Assembly (NCBI RefSeq): GCF_004571025.1 | Contig: NZ_SPQT01000012.1 | Span: 62,001 to 126,000 of the forward strand | Direction: 5' to 3' | DNA length: 64,000 bases | Source of the DNA: Bradyrhizobium niftali | Lineage (GTDB): Bacteria > Pseudomonadota > Alphaproteobacteria > Rhizobiales > Xanthobacteraceae | Shown here: positions 17,755 through 26,972 of the stretch, piece by piece | Layout of the letters: each line of letters begins with the position of its first letter | How positions within the stretch are numbered: position 1 is the first letter of the stretch | Made by a program: the position numbers and the translations under genes | The notes under the pieces: generated by a model | The model's input: only the letters and a program-made list of their open reading frames with translations | Told to the model about the DNA's origin: nothing | Databases searched by the model: none

Positions 17755-17890
17755 GCGCTCCCTCCCCCCTTGCGGGGGAGGGTGGGGGAGAGGGGTGGCC
17801 ACAAACTCCAATCTCGCTTGGGGCTACCCCCCTCCCTGACCCTCCCCCGCAAGGGGGGAGGGAACGGAAGCAGTGTGCTTCCCTCCATTG
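17755..17890. repeat. inverted-repeat element, family D
   Basis: TCCCTCCCCCCTTGCGGGGG at the left is repeated in reverse orientation at the right (CCCTCCCCCGCAAGGGGGG), with a less ordered centre. It occupies the murC-murB gap; a shorter hairpin of similar sequence lies at 54073. Such G/C-block hairpins could weaken read-through. Confidence 0.75.
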
Positions 17891-17900
17891 AGGGAGTTGC

Positions 17901-18818
17901 ATGACCTTCCCCGACATCACACCCTCGCTCAAAGCCGCAATGCCGGATCTGCGCGGCCGGCTGCTGGCCAACCAGTCGCTGGCCGAGCTGACCTGGTTTC
18001 GCGTCGGCGGTCCGGCGCAGGTGCTGTTCACGCCGGCGGACGAGGACGATCTCGCTTATTTCCTCGCGCATCTCGCTTCCGACATCCCGGTCTATGTCGT
18101 CGGCGTCGGCTCCAACCTGATCGTGCGCGATGGCGGCATTGCGGGCGTGGTGATACGTTTGGCACCGCGCGCCTTTGGCGAAGCGACCGCGAGCGGTGAT
18201 ATCGTCACTGCAGGCGCGGCTGCGCTCGACAAGCGCGTGGCGGAGGTGGCGGCATCCGCCAACATCGGCGGGCTCGAATTCTACTTCGGCATTCCCGGCA
18301 CGATCGGCGGTGCGCTGCGCATGAATGCGGGCGCCAATGGCGGCGAGACCAAGGACGTGCTGATCGAGGCGCAAGGCGTCGGCCGCGATGGCACAAAGCA
18401 CGTCTTCTCCAATGCCGACATGAAGTTCGTCTATCGCAACAGCGGCGTCGATCCCTCCATCATCTTCACGTCCGCGCGCTTTCGCGGTGAGGTCAAGGAG
18501 GCGGACGCGATCCGCGCGCGCATGGCGGAGGTGCAGAGCCATCGCGAGACCGCGCAGCCGATCCGCGAAAAGACCGGCGGATCGACCTTCAAGAATCCGC
18601 CCGGCCATTCTGCCTGGAAGCTGGTGGACGCCGCCGGCTGCCGCGGCTTGCGCGTCGGCGGCGCGCAGGTCTCGGAGATGCACTGCAATTTCCTGATCAA
18701 CACGGGCGATGCCACCGCGCACGACATCGAGACGCTGGGCGAGACCGTGCGCGAACGCGTGAAGGCCAATTCCGGAATTGAGCTGCACTGGGAAATCAAG
18801 CGGATCGGGGTTTCATGA
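17901..18818 (+). CDS. murB: UDP-N-acetylenolpyruvoylglucosamine reductase
   Basis: A 305-residue FAD enzyme that reduces UDP-GlcNAc-enolpyruvate to UDP-MurNAc with NADPH. The FAD-binding VVGVGSNLIVRDGG, GIPGTIGGALRMNAGANG, the catalytic-Ser segment GGSTFKNPPGHSAWKLVDAAG and MHCNFLINTGDATAHDI are clear type-I MurB marks. The start follows the family D repeat closely (TTGAGGGAGTTGCATG gives a GGGAG ribosome-binding site). Confidence 0.96.
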   Translation: MTFPDITPSLKAAMPDLRGRLLANQSLAELTWFRVGGPAQVLFTPADEDDLAYFLAHLASDIPVYVVGVGSNLIVRDGGIAGVVIRLAPRAFGEATASGDIVTAGAAALDKRVAEVAASANIGGLEFYFGIPGTIGGALRMNAGANGGETKDVLIEAQGVGRDGTKHVFSNADMKFVYRNSGVDPSIIFTSARFRGEVKEADAIRARMAEVQSHRETAQPIREKTGGSTFKNPPGHSAWKLVDAAGCRGLRVGGAQVSEMHCNFLINTGDATAHDIETLGETVRERVKANSGIELHWEIKRIGVS

Positions 18819-18822
18819 TCAC

Positions 18823-18920
18823 CGTCATTCCGGGGCTCGCGAAGCGAGAGCCCGGAATCCATAACCACGATCGGGAGTATGGATTCCGGGCCTGCGCCTT
18901 GCGGCGCATCCCGGAATGAT
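18823..18920. repeat. palindromic intergenic repeat, family A copy 2
   Basis: CGTCATTCCGGGGCTCGCG at the left, the CCGGAATCC/GGATTCCGG arms in the middle and CCGGAATGATGAC at the right. It lies between murB and ddl, ending about 20 bases before the ddl start. Confidence 0.85.
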
Positions 18921-18942
18921 GACTGGATAGGTAACGGAAGAC

Positions 18943-19929
18943 ATGCGCATCACCATCCTCTTCGGCGGCTCCAACCGGGAGCGTCTGGTCTCGGTTGCCT
19001 CGGCCCAGGCGCTGCATCAGGCGCTGCCCGAGGCCGATCTCTGGTGGTGGGACGTCGAGGACAAGGTGCATGTGGTGCAGTCGAAGCAGCTGCTCGAACA
19101 TGCTCGCCCGTTCGAGGACGAGTTCAAGCCCGGCACATCAGGCATTCCGCTGGCAGACGCGCTCGACCAGGCCAGGGCGGAAGATCGCGTGCTGGTGCTC
19201 GGCCTGCATGGCGGACGTGCCGAGAACGGCGAACTGCAGGTGATGTGCGAGGCGCGCGGCGTGCCGTTCACCGGCTCGGGCTCGGCCTCCTCGCATCTCG
19301 CCTTCGACAAGATCGCGGCGAAGCACTTCGCCGCACTCGGCGGCGTGACACCGCCGGCAAACATTGCACTGGACGAGATCGACGAGGCCTTCGCCGAATA
19401 CGGCCGGCTGATCGCAAAGCCGGCGCGGGACGGGTCGAGCTACGGCCTGATCTTCGTCAACGCCAGGCAGGACCTCGTCGCCGTCCGCAATGCCGCGAAG
19501 CACGAGGAGTATGTGATCGAACCCTATATCGCCGGCATCGAGGCAACCTGCGGCGTGCTGGAGCGCACCGACGGCTCGATCGTCTCGCTGCCGCCGATCG
19601 AGATCATTCCGGGCGAGGGCAATTTCGACTACGCCGCAAAATACCTTCTGAAATCGACCCAGGAGATCTGCCCCGGCCGTTTCGCACCCGAGATCACCGC
19701 CGCCCTCAAGGAGCAGGCGATGCTGGCGCACCGGGCGATGTCCTGCACCGGCTATTCCCGCTCGGACTTCATCGTCTCGGCCAAGGGCCTCATCTATCTC
19801 GAAACCAACACGCTCCCCGGGCTGACCAAGTCCTCGCTCTACCCCAAGGCGCTGAAGGCCGAGGGCATCGCGTTCGTCGACTTCCTGCACGGCCTGGTCG
19901 AGCTCGCCGGGCGGGGTGTGCGGAAATAG
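18943..19929 (+). CDS. ddl: D-alanine-D-alanine ligase
   Basis: A 328-residue ATP-grasp enzyme that joins two D-Ala for MurF. The N-terminal ILFGGSNRERLVSVASAQ differs from the common GGxSxEHxVS, and the protein seems to be the divergent Ddl type seen in Rhizobiales. ATP-grasp elements are present: AKPARDGSSYGLIFV, EPYIAGIEATCGV and NTLPGLTKSSLYPKAL, as is the YSRSDFIV segment. Position between murB and ftsQ supports the call. Because of the divergent start, the D-Ala-D-X specificity is inferred. Confidence 0.88.
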   Translation: MRITILFGGSNRERLVSVASAQALHQALPEADLWWWDVEDKVHVVQSKQLLEHARPFEDEFKPGTSGIPLADALDQARAEDRVLVLGLHGGRAENGELQVMCEARGVPFTGSGSASSHLAFDKIAAKHFAALGGVTPPANIALDEIDEAFAEYGRLIAKPARDGSSYGLIFVNARQDLVAVRNAAKHEEYVIEPYIAGIEATCGVLERTDGSIVSLPPIEIIPGEGNFDYAAKYLLKSTQEICPGRFAPEITAALKEQAMLAHRAMSCTGYSRSDFIVSAKGLIYLETNTLPGLTKSSLYPKALKAEGIAFVDFLHGLVELAGRGVRK

Positions 19930-20044
19930 TTAGGACTGGTTAACGGCCAAACGGGCGAAACGGCCCGCTTTGGGCCCCAAATCCGGTAAAATGCCGGACA
20001 TCGCGGCATAAATGCCTCACAGGGCTGGGCAAAAAGCGTCCGGC

Positions 20045-20090
20045 GTTAACGAAGTTTACCTTTTGTTTACCAGGACATCCGAAGGTTAAC
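20045..20090 (+). promoter_or_regulatory. repeated TTTACC/GTTAAC sites upstream of ftsQ
   Basis: In the 339-base gap before ftsQ, GTTAAC (20045-20050), TTTACC (20055-20060), TTTACC (20066-20071, exactly one helical turn later) and GTTAAC (20085-20090) cluster together. They resemble CtrA half-sites. The ftsQA promoter of Caulobacter is CtrA-controlled, so this may be the ftsQAZ promoter region. The rest of the gap shows nothing else recognisable. Confidence 0.4.
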
Positions 20091-20268
20091 GCTGGCGGCG
20101 CATATGGCGCTTTGGCTGCCGGCGCGTGAGCTGTTGCGGGTGAGGTCACCTCCAGCGAACGCTTTGATGGGAGAGGCTTCGTCTGCTGATCCGGCCCGGC
20201 AAGTCCGAGACGTCATGTTCGCCAGGACCCGCGCGATGTCGCGGGCAAACTGTTGACGAGCTCGTGCA

Positions 20269-21297
20269 ATGGATGGTGCAGGAAGCCTCACCCGGTCGCT
20301 TCTGAGATCGCTGAGGCCCCAAGCTGATCTGAAGGCGGCCGCTATCGGAGCGGTCGTGCTTCTGCGCGAGTGGGTGCAGGACAAGCGCGTCGAGGTTCGC
20401 GCTGCCGCCAAGGACAAGATCAAGACCAAAGCGAAGGCCAAGGCGCTGGTCGAGCGCGAGCCGCCGCCGCGCGTGGTCGCGCTGGTCGAGCGCTACCTGC
20501 CGCGCCGGGTCGGGATCAGCATGACCGTGCTGCTGCTGATCGGAAGCTGCGGCTTCGGCATCGTCAAGGGCGGCCACCTCCAGGATTTCGTCACGGCGGT
20601 CAGCGACGCCCGCAACGCGATGGCCAATTCCGCCGGCTTCCGCATCACCTCCGTCGTGATCAACGGCCGCAAGCAGCTCACCCAGGACGAGATCCTCGCG
20701 ATCGGCGGCGTCAGCGGCCGTTCCTCGCTGCTGTTCCTCGACGCCGACGCCGTGCGCGACAAGCTCAAGGCCAATCCCTGGATCGCGGATGCGACCGTGC
20801 TGAAGCTCTATCCGGGCCAGCTCATGATCGAGCTCACGGAGCGCAAGGCGTTCGCGCTGTGGCAGGAGGCCGGCCGCCTCTCCGTCATCGCCGACGACGG
20901 CGCGGTGCTCGAGCCCTATGTCTCGCGCCGGTTCCTGGCGCTGCCGCTCGTGGTCGGCAAGGGCGCCGACACGCAGGCCCGTGATTTTCTCGCGCTGCTG
21001 GCGCGCTATCCGCAGGTCAACTCGATCACCAAGGCCGCGATCTACGTCGGCGAGCGGCGCTGGAACCTGAGGCTCAAGGACGGCCTCGACATCCGCCTGC
21101 CCGAGCAGGACGTCGGCAACGCGCTTGCGATGCTGTCCAGGCTCGACAAGGAAGACAAGCTGTTCTCCCGCGACATCGTCGCCGTCGACATGCGCCTGCC
21201 CGATCGCCTGGTGGTGCAGCTGTCCGAGGACGCCGCCAAGGCGCGCGAAGACCAGTTCAAGGACAAGAAGAAAAAGAAGGCCGGGGACGCTGCATGA
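20269..21297 (+). CDS. ftsQ: cell division protein FtsQ
   Basis: A 342-residue bitopic divisome protein. A long Lys/Arg-rich cytoplasmic N-terminus (about 80 residues, including KDKIKTKAKAKAL) leads to one membrane segment near residues 82-105. A POTRA domain starts near ITSVVINGRKQLTQDEIL, and the FtsQ/DivIB domain contains VKVPNPW-like NPWIADATVLKLYPGQLMIEL. The extreme C-terminus is again strongly basic (KDKKKKKAGDAA). It overlaps ftsA by 4 bases. Confidence 0.95.
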   Translation: MDGAGSLTRSLLRSLRPQADLKAAAIGAVVLLREWVQDKRVEVRAAAKDKIKTKAKAKALVEREPPPRVVALVERYLPRRVGISMTVLLLIGSCGFGIVKGGHLQDFVTAVSDARNAMANSAGFRITSVVINGRKQLTQDEILAIGGVSGRSSLLFLDADAVRDKLKANPWIADATVLKLYPGQLMIELTERKAFALWQEAGRLSVIADDGAVLEPYVSRRFLALPLVVGKGADTQARDFLALLARYPQVNSITKAAIYVGERRWNLRLKDGLDIRLPEQDVGNALAMLSRLDKEDKLFSRDIVAVDMRLPDRLVVQLSEDAAKAREDQFKDKKKKKAGDAA

Positions 21298-22616
21298 CCG
21301 GTCTCGATCGCACCCAGACGCCGAAGACGCGCCAGATGCCGCACAAGCGCGGCGGCATCGTCGCCTGCCTCGACATCGGCACCAGCAAGATCGCCTGCAT
21401 GATCGCGCGGCTGAAGCCGTCGGCGCCGAGCGATGCGTTGCGCGGCCGCACCCACGCGGTGGAACTGATCGGGTACAGCCAGATCCAGTCGCGCGGCATG
21501 AAGGCCGGCGCGGTGGTCGATCTCGGCGAATGCGAGCAGGCGGTGCGCCAGGCCGTCGGGCTTGCGGAGAAGATGGCCAAGGTGCGGGTCGAGTCCGTGC
21601 TGCTCTCGGTCTCCGGCGGCCGGCTCTCCGGCCAGCTGGTCGAAGCCGCCGCTGACATCCGCGGCGGCGCCGTGACCCCGGCCGACGTCAGCCGCGTCAC
21701 CTCCACCGGCATGCGCCACGCCACCGGCGAGGGCCGCACCGTTCTGCACGCGCTGCCGGTCGGCTACACGCTCGACGGCGTCAAGGGCATCCGCGATCCC
21801 CGCGGCATGGTCGCGCATCAGTTCGGTGTCGACATGAATGTCGTCACCTGTGACGCCACCGTGGCGCGGAACCTGATGCTCGCGGTGGAGCGCTGCCACA
21901 TCAATGTCGAAGCCATGGCGGCGAGCCCCTATGTCGCCGGCCTGTCGGTGCTGACCGACGACGAGGCCGATCTCGGCGCGGCCGTCGTCGAGATGGGCGC
22001 CGGCACCACCACGATCGCGGTCTATGCCGGCGGCCGCTTCGTGCACGCGGCGGGTTTTGCTGTCGGCGGGCAACACATCACGATGGATCTCGCGCGCGGA
22101 CTCTCCGCGACCATTGCCGATGCCGAGCGAATCAAGACGTTATACGGGACCGTCATCACCGGCGGATCGGACTCGCGTGAGCTGATGTCTGTGCCGACAG
22201 CCGGTGACGAGCAGGATCTGCCGCAGATCGTCTCCCGCGCCACCATCGCCAACATCGTCAAGCACCGTGCCGAGGAAATCTTCGAAATGGTCCGGGACCG
22301 GCTCAAGGATTCGCCCTTCGCGTCAGAGCCCAACGGCCGCGTCGTGCTCTCGGGCGGTGCCTCGCAGCTGACCGGTCTCGTCGAACTCGGAACCCAGATT
22401 CTCGGCCGGCCCGTGCGGGTCGGACGTCCGCTCGGCTTCGGCCGGCTGCCCAACGAGGCGAAGAACGCTGCGTTCGCGGTGCCGGCCGGACTCCTCGTCT
22501 ACCCGCAATATGTTCACCAGGAACATGTCGAACCGCGGCATACGCGGCAGCAGGTCAGGACAGGGACCGGCGGTTATTTCGGAAAGGTTGGACGATGGCT
22601 ACGCGAGGGCTTCTGA
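21294..22616 (+). CDS. ftsA: cell division protein FtsA
   Basis: A 440-residue actin-like ATPase that tethers FtsZ to the membrane. It has the phosphate-1 motif VACLDIGTSKIACMI, the ADLGAAVVEMGAGTTTIAV phosphate-2 region and VVLSGGASQLTGL. The C-terminal GKVGRWLREGF is an amphipathic helix of the membrane-targeting type. Coupled to ftsQ by an ATGA overlap and 87 bases before ftsZ. Confidence 0.97.
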   Translation: MTGLDRTQTPKTRQMPHKRGGIVACLDIGTSKIACMIARLKPSAPSDALRGRTHAVELIGYSQIQSRGMKAGAVVDLGECEQAVRQAVGLAEKMAKVRVESVLLSVSGGRLSGQLVEAAADIRGGAVTPADVSRVTSTGMRHATGEGRTVLHALPVGYTLDGVKGIRDPRGMVAHQFGVDMNVVTCDATVARNLMLAVERCHINVEAMAASPYVAGLSVLTDDEADLGAAVVEMGAGTTTIAVYAGGRFVHAAGFAVGGQHITMDLARGLSATIADAERIKTLYGTVITGGSDSRELMSVPTAGDEQDLPQIVSRATIANIVKHRAEEIFEMVRDRLKDSPFASEPNGRVVLSGGASQLTGLVELGTQILGRPVRVGRPLGFGRLPNEAKNAAFAVPAGLLVYPQYVHQEHVEPRHTRQQVRTGTGGYFGKVGRWLREGF

Positions 22617-22703
22617 TGACTCCTTTCCGTAATTCCCGATTTTCACCAACTCCCGCGGCCGCCGGCCGGGGCGAACCCACGCGCGCGTGATCGAGAGGCA
22701 AAC

Positions 22704-24503
22704 ATGACCATCAGCATCAATGTTCCTGATATTCACGAACTGAAGCCCCGGATCACCGTGTTCGGCGTCGGTGGCGCCGGTGGCAACGCCGTCAACAACA
22801 TGATCACGGCGGGCCTCCAGGGCGTCGACTTCGTGGTCGCCAACACCGACGCGCAGGCGCTGACGATGTCGAAGGCGCAGCGCATCGTGCAGATGGGCAC
22901 GGCGGTCACGCAAGGCCTCGGCGCCGGCTCGCAGCCGAACGTCGGCGCCGCGGCGGCCGAAGAGGTGATCGACGAGCTGCGCGACCATCTCTCGGGCGCC
23001 AACATGGTGTTCGTCACCGCCGGCATGGGCGGCGGCACCGGCACCGGTGCTGCTCCCGTCATCGCCAAGACCGCGCGCGACATGGGCATCCTCACCGTCG
23101 GCGTGGTGACCAAGCCGTTCCACTTCGAGGGCGCCCGCCGCATGCGCACTGCCGAATCCGGCATCGCCGAGCTGCACAAGGTGGTCGATACGCTGCTGAT
23201 CATCCCGAACCAGAACCTGTTCCGGGTCGCCAACGAGAAGACCACCTTCGCCGACGCCTTCGCGATGGCCGACCAGGTGCTCTACTCGGGCGTCGCCTGC
23301 ATCACCGACCTGATGGTCAAGGAAGGCCTGATCAACCTCGACTTCGCCGACGTCCGCGCCGTCATGCGCGAAATGGGCAAGGCAATGATGGGGACGGGCG
23401 AGGCCTCCGGCGACAAGCGCGCGCTGACCGCCGCTGAAGCTGCGATCGCCAACCCGCTGATCGACGACAGCTCGATGAAGGGTGCAAAGGGCCTTCTCAT
23501 CTCCATCACCGGCGGCAAGGACCTCACGCTGTTCGAGGTCGACGAAGCCGCGACCCGCATCCGCGAGGAGGTCGACCAGGACGCCAACATCATCGTCGGC
23601 GCCACCTTCGACGAAGCGCTCGATGGTCTGATCCGCGTTTCCGTCGTCGCCACCGGGATCGAGCAGGCCACGATCGCCCGCAACAGCCAGGCCACCAGCG
23701 CTCCGGTTGCGAACGCAGCGCCGCAGGTGCACCAGGCTCCCGCAGCTCCGGCCGCCGTGGCCGAGAGCCGTCTCGCCGATCTGACCGCGCGTCTGCGTGC
23801 CGACAACCAGCGCCTGGCCGAACGTGCCCAGAAGCTGGAAACGCAGGGCCCGGCGTCCGCCTCCGCGCCGGCCGCGCCGATGGCGCCGCGTGCGAACGTC
23901 GAGCGCGCTGCGCTCGCCGCCATCGCGGCTGCCGTTGCCGACGTCCCGCAGGCGCCCGCCCCGATGCAGACCTACGGCGACGTCACCGTGCGCCCGATCG
24001 CGCAGAAGCCGACCTTGTTCCCGGAGCCCGACATGGCCCCGGTCGCGATGCAGGAGCCGATGACGCCCGAAAACTTCATCCCGCCGCAGGCCGAGCGTGC
24101 GCCGGTGCGTGCGCCGCGGATGCCGCGCCTCGATGAACTGCCGATGCCGGCCCAGGCCGAGATTCGTCAGGCCCGCGGCGAGGTTGAAGAAGAGACCCCG
24201 CAGAAGAGCCGCCTGTCGTTGCTCCAGCGCCTCGCCAATGTCGGCCTCGGCCGCCGCGACGAGGAGAGTGAGCCGCCGGTTGCCGCCCGCACCACGGGTC
24301 CGGCGATGCCGCCGCTGCCGGACCGCCGTCCGCAGAAGAGCGTGGCGCAGCAGATCGCAGCCAGCGAGCCGGTATCAGAGTATGCCCGCCGTCCCGCGCC
24401 GCAGGGCCTCGACATGCATGGCCGCTCCGCGCCTGTTGCGCCGGCGCCACAGGGAGACGACCATCTTGATATCCCGGCCTTCCTGCGGCGGCAGGCGACC
24501 TGA
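22704..24503 (+). CDS. ftsZ: cell division protein FtsZ
   Basis: The tubulin-like GTPase that forms the Z-ring. The GTPase core covers about residues 1-320, with the signature GGGTGTGAAPVIA and the N-terminal GVGGAGGNAVNNM. At 599 residues it is longer than enterobacterial FtsZ (about 383) because of a roughly 260-residue Pro/Ala-rich linker. The protein ends with the conserved peptide DDHLDIPAFLRRQ that binds FtsA and other partners. Long linkers are normal in Rhizobiales. A strong terminator follows the stop. Confidence 0.98.
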   Translation: MTISINVPDIHELKPRITVFGVGGAGGNAVNNMITAGLQGVDFVVANTDAQALTMSKAQRIVQMGTAVTQGLGAGSQPNVGAAAAEEVIDELRDHLSGANMVFVTAGMGGGTGTGAAPVIAKTARDMGILTVGVVTKPFHFEGARRMRTAESGIAELHKVVDTLLIIPNQNLFRVANEKTTFADAFAMADQVLYSGVACITDLMVKEGLINLDFADVRAVMREMGKAMMGTGEASGDKRALTAAEAAIANPLIDDSSMKGAKGLLISITGGKDLTLFEVDEAATRIREEVDQDANIIVGATFDEALDGLIRVSVVATGIEQATIARNSQATSAPVANAAPQVHQAPAAPAAVAESRLADLTARLRADNQRLAERAQKLETQGPASASAPAAPMAPRANVERAALAAIAAAVADVPQAPAPMQTYGDVTVRPIAQKPTLFPEPDMAPVAMQEPMTPENFIPPQAERAPVRAPRMPRLDELPMPAQAEIRQARGEVEEETPQKSRLSLLQRLANVGLGRRDEESEPPVAARTTGPAMPPLPDRRPQKSVAQQIAASEPVSEYARRPAPQGLDMHGRSAPVAPAPQGDDHLDIPAFLRRQAT

Positions 24504-24532
24504 GGATTGTTACAATAAGGCGGACGAAAAAA

Positions 24533-24569
24533 GGTCCCGGCAGGAAGCCTGCCGGGACCTTTCCTTTTT
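24533..24569 (+). terminator. intrinsic terminator after ftsZ
   Basis: GGTCCCGGCAGG, loop AAG, CCTGCCGGGACC: a perfect 12-bp GC-rich stem followed by TTTCCTTTTT. It marks the 3' end of the dcw transcript and separates ftsZ from lpxC. Confidence 0.92.
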
Positions 24570-24859
24570 GACCGGGCATGCCTGGGCTGCATGGCCAAGC
24601 AACTGATTTTAAATCATTAATTACGTACTCGGTGGTTCAGTGAAACCGCCAGCAGCGGCCCAAAACCTCGGCGCAATTTGGTTAAGCCTTGGCGCGAATA
24701 CGGCAGGTTTGGGGTAACAATCGGTAAAAAAGCGTGAGTTGGCGCTGTTTGGGGCAGTGACTATGGTTTGTCGTGACTTGGGGATACGGATTCGGACGGC
24801 GGGCTTTGCCGGTCGGGTCGAGTATAAGTCGCAGTGGGTCGTAGTGGGGCGGGTTCCTG
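24570..24859. other. ftsZ-lpxC intergenic region
   Basis: About 290 bases with no gene. An AT-rich block around 24606-24624 holds the palindrome GATTTTAAATC. Further on, related TTTGGGG-containing blocks recur near 24707 and 24748. This stretch presumably carries the lpxC promoter, but no consensus element could be assigned. Confidence 0.4.
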
Positions 24860-25822
24860 ATGAAATTTAGCCGGCAAACAACGCTTTGTGCGCAAGCCAC
24901 CGTGGCCGGCGTCGGCGTTCATTCCGGTCTTCCCGTCAACCTCACGCTTGGACCTGCGCCCGTCGATGCAGGTTTTGTTTTTGTCCGCACCGGCCTTGAA
25001 GGAAGTGACCGCGAAGTTCAGGCGACCGCCGAGCAGGTGATCGCGACCGACCTCGCCACCGTCCTCGGCGATCGCAACGGTCCGCTGGTCTCCACCGCCG
25101 AGCACGTGCTTGCTGCGCTGCGGGGCATGGGCGTTGACAACGCCACGATCGAGATCGACGGGCCGGAAGTGCCGATCATGGACGGCAGCGCCGCGGCCTT
25201 CATTGCGGCGATCGACCAGGCCGGCATCGTTACCCAGCCGGCGCAGCGCCGCTTCATTCAGGTTTTGAAGCCGATCTCGGTCAAGATCGGCGACTCCTTC
25301 GGCGAGATCCGGCCCTACGCCACCGGGTTCCGCGCCGAGGTCGAGATCGACTTCACCAATCCCGTCATCGGCCGGCAGAGCTACGCCTTCGACCTCAGCC
25401 CGGAACGTTTCCGCCGCGAAGTCGGCCGCGCCCGGACTTTCGGCCTGATGTGCGACGTCGCCCGGCTCTGGGGCGCGGGCTACGCACTCGGCGCCTCCTT
25501 CGACAACACCGTCGTGTTCGACGACGAGCGGCTGCTCAACACCGAGGGCCTGCGCTACGCTGACGAATGTGCCCGCCACAAGGTGCTGGACGTGATCGGC
25601 GACCTCGCGCTGGCCGGCCTGCCCCTGCTTGGCGCCTACCGCTCGGTGCGCGGCGGCCACAAGCTCAACCACGCCGTCCTGACCGCGCTGCTTGCCGACC
25701 GTTCCGCCTGGCGGGTGGTCGAGGGCGAGGCGGTGCGTCGCACCACGCGTCCCGTGGTCGAAACCGGTCGCGGTATCGTCGGCGGCCGGATCGCCGCGGC
25801 CTACGGGCCGGACGTGTCCTGA
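24860..25822 (+). CDS. lpxC: UDP-3-O-acyl-N-acetylglucosamine deacetylase
   Basis: A 320-residue zinc amidase that carries out the committed step of lipid A synthesis. The Zn-ligand motif is split as usual between STAEHVLAALRGMGVDN and ARHKVLDVIGDLALAG. The start MKFSRQTTLCAQATVAGVGVHSG is typical. It has its own upstream region after the ftsZ terminator. The conserved dcw neighbourhood links envelope lipid and cell-wall synthesis. Confidence 0.97.
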   Translation: MKFSRQTTLCAQATVAGVGVHSGLPVNLTLGPAPVDAGFVFVRTGLEGSDREVQATAEQVIATDLATVLGDRNGPLVSTAEHVLAALRGMGVDNATIEIDGPEVPIMDGSAAAFIAAIDQAGIVTQPAQRRFIQVLKPISVKIGDSFGEIRPYATGFRAEVEIDFTNPVIGRQSYAFDLSPERFRREVGRARTFGLMCDVARLWGAGYALGASFDNTVVFDDERLLNTEGLRYADECARHKVLDVIGDLALAGLPLLGAYRSVRGGHKLNHAVLTALLADRSAWRVVEGEAVRRTTRPVVETGRGIVGGRIAAAYGPDVS

Positions 25823-26068
25823 AGAGACTTGTGCCCGCGGGCGTCTGGCGGCGGCTGTCCCCGGGAAACTCCTGGTAACCATGATCGACTAGCATTGCGG
25901 CACGTTCGCCTTAATCCGGGCGAAATGCCTGCCCATACGGTAGGTTAACGATCGTTTTTCGGATACATCGGCGTGGTCGCACGGCAGGCACCACGGCTAC
26001 ATTTCGCGCCCATGACGAGGTTCGTGGGCTGGCGGGCACCGCATCACAGGGCGTCAGGGCTTAAACTC

Positions 26069-26959
26069 ATGTCGGCACAGCGTATGACGCGCGGATATCT
26101 CTTGATCTCGCCTCTCGCCCGCGGGCTGCTTCAGGCCGCTGCCTTCATCATGCTCGCGCTGCCGCTGGCCGGCTGCGGCACCGGCGCGCTCTGGGACAAG
26201 TTCACCGCCAAGGACGACACCTTCGTCGAGGAGCCCGCCGACAAGATCTACAATGAGGGCCTGTACCTCATGAACGAGAAGAAGGACATGAAGGCGGCGA
26301 ACAAGAAGTTCGAAGAGGTCGACCGCCAGCATCCTTATTCCGACTGGGCCCGCAAGTCGCTGCTGATGTCGGCCTATGCGTCCTACCAGGGCGGCGACTA
26401 TGACAGCTGCATCGGCGCCGCCACCCGCTACGTCACGCTGCACCCCGGCAGCCCGGACGCGGCCTACGCGCAATACCTGATCGCCGCCTCGCATTACGAC
26501 CAGATTCCGGACATCAGCCGCGACCAGACCCGCACCGAGAAGGCGATCGCCTCGCTGGAAGAGGTGGTCCGCAAATATCCGACGTCCGAATACGCGACCT
26601 CCGCCAAGGCCAAGATCGAGGGCGCGCGCGACCAGCTCGCCGGCAGGGAAATGAACGTCGGCCGCTATTACGCGCAGAAGCGCGACTACACGGCCGCGAT
26701 CAACCGCTACAAGGCCGTGGTCACGCAGTATCAGACCACGCGCCACGTCGAGGAAGCGCTCTACCGGCTCACCGAGGCCTATATGGCGATCGGCATCGTC
26801 GGCGAGGCGCAAACGGCGGCGGCCGTACTTGGCCACAATTTTCCTGACAGCCGCTGGTACAAGGACGCCTATAATCTTGTAAAATCCGGCGGTCTCGAGC
26901 CGAGCGAGAATCAGGGGTCCTGGATCAGCAAGACCTTCAAGAAGATGGGTCTCGGCTAG
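26069..26959 (+). CDS. bamD: outer membrane assembly lipoprotein BamD
   Basis: A 296-residue TPR lipoprotein of the BAM complex that inserts beta-barrel proteins. The ATG at 26069 gives a hydrophobic signal (LLQAAAFIMLALP) and a lipobox LAGC around residue 36. It is followed by repeated TPR-like helices (YNEGLYLMNEKKDMKAANKKF, then GGDYDSCIGAATRYV). The frame is open 32 codons further upstream, but that extension would spoil the signal peptide. recN follows after 13 bases. Confidence 0.94.
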   Translation: MSAQRMTRGYLLISPLARGLLQAAAFIMLALPLAGCGTGALWDKFTAKDDTFVEEPADKIYNEGLYLMNEKKDMKAANKKFEEVDRQHPYSDWARKSLLMSAYASYQGGDYDSCIGAATRYVTLHPGSPDAAYAQYLIAASHYDQIPDISRDQTRTEKAIASLEEVVRKYPTSEYATSAKAKIEGARDQLAGREMNVGRYYAQKRDYTAAINRYKAVVTQYQTTRHVEEALYRLTEAYMAIGIVGEAQTAAAVLGHNFPDSRWYKDAYNLVKSGGLEPSENQGSWISKTFKKMGLG

Positions 26960-26972
26960 GAAATTTGGTTCC

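Noticed and set aside
15554..18031. An 825-codon minus-strand frame over murG, murC and murB
   Set aside because: It is a GC-driven antisense frame with low-complexity His/Asp/Arg composition; the plus strand holds recognisable Mur enzymes.
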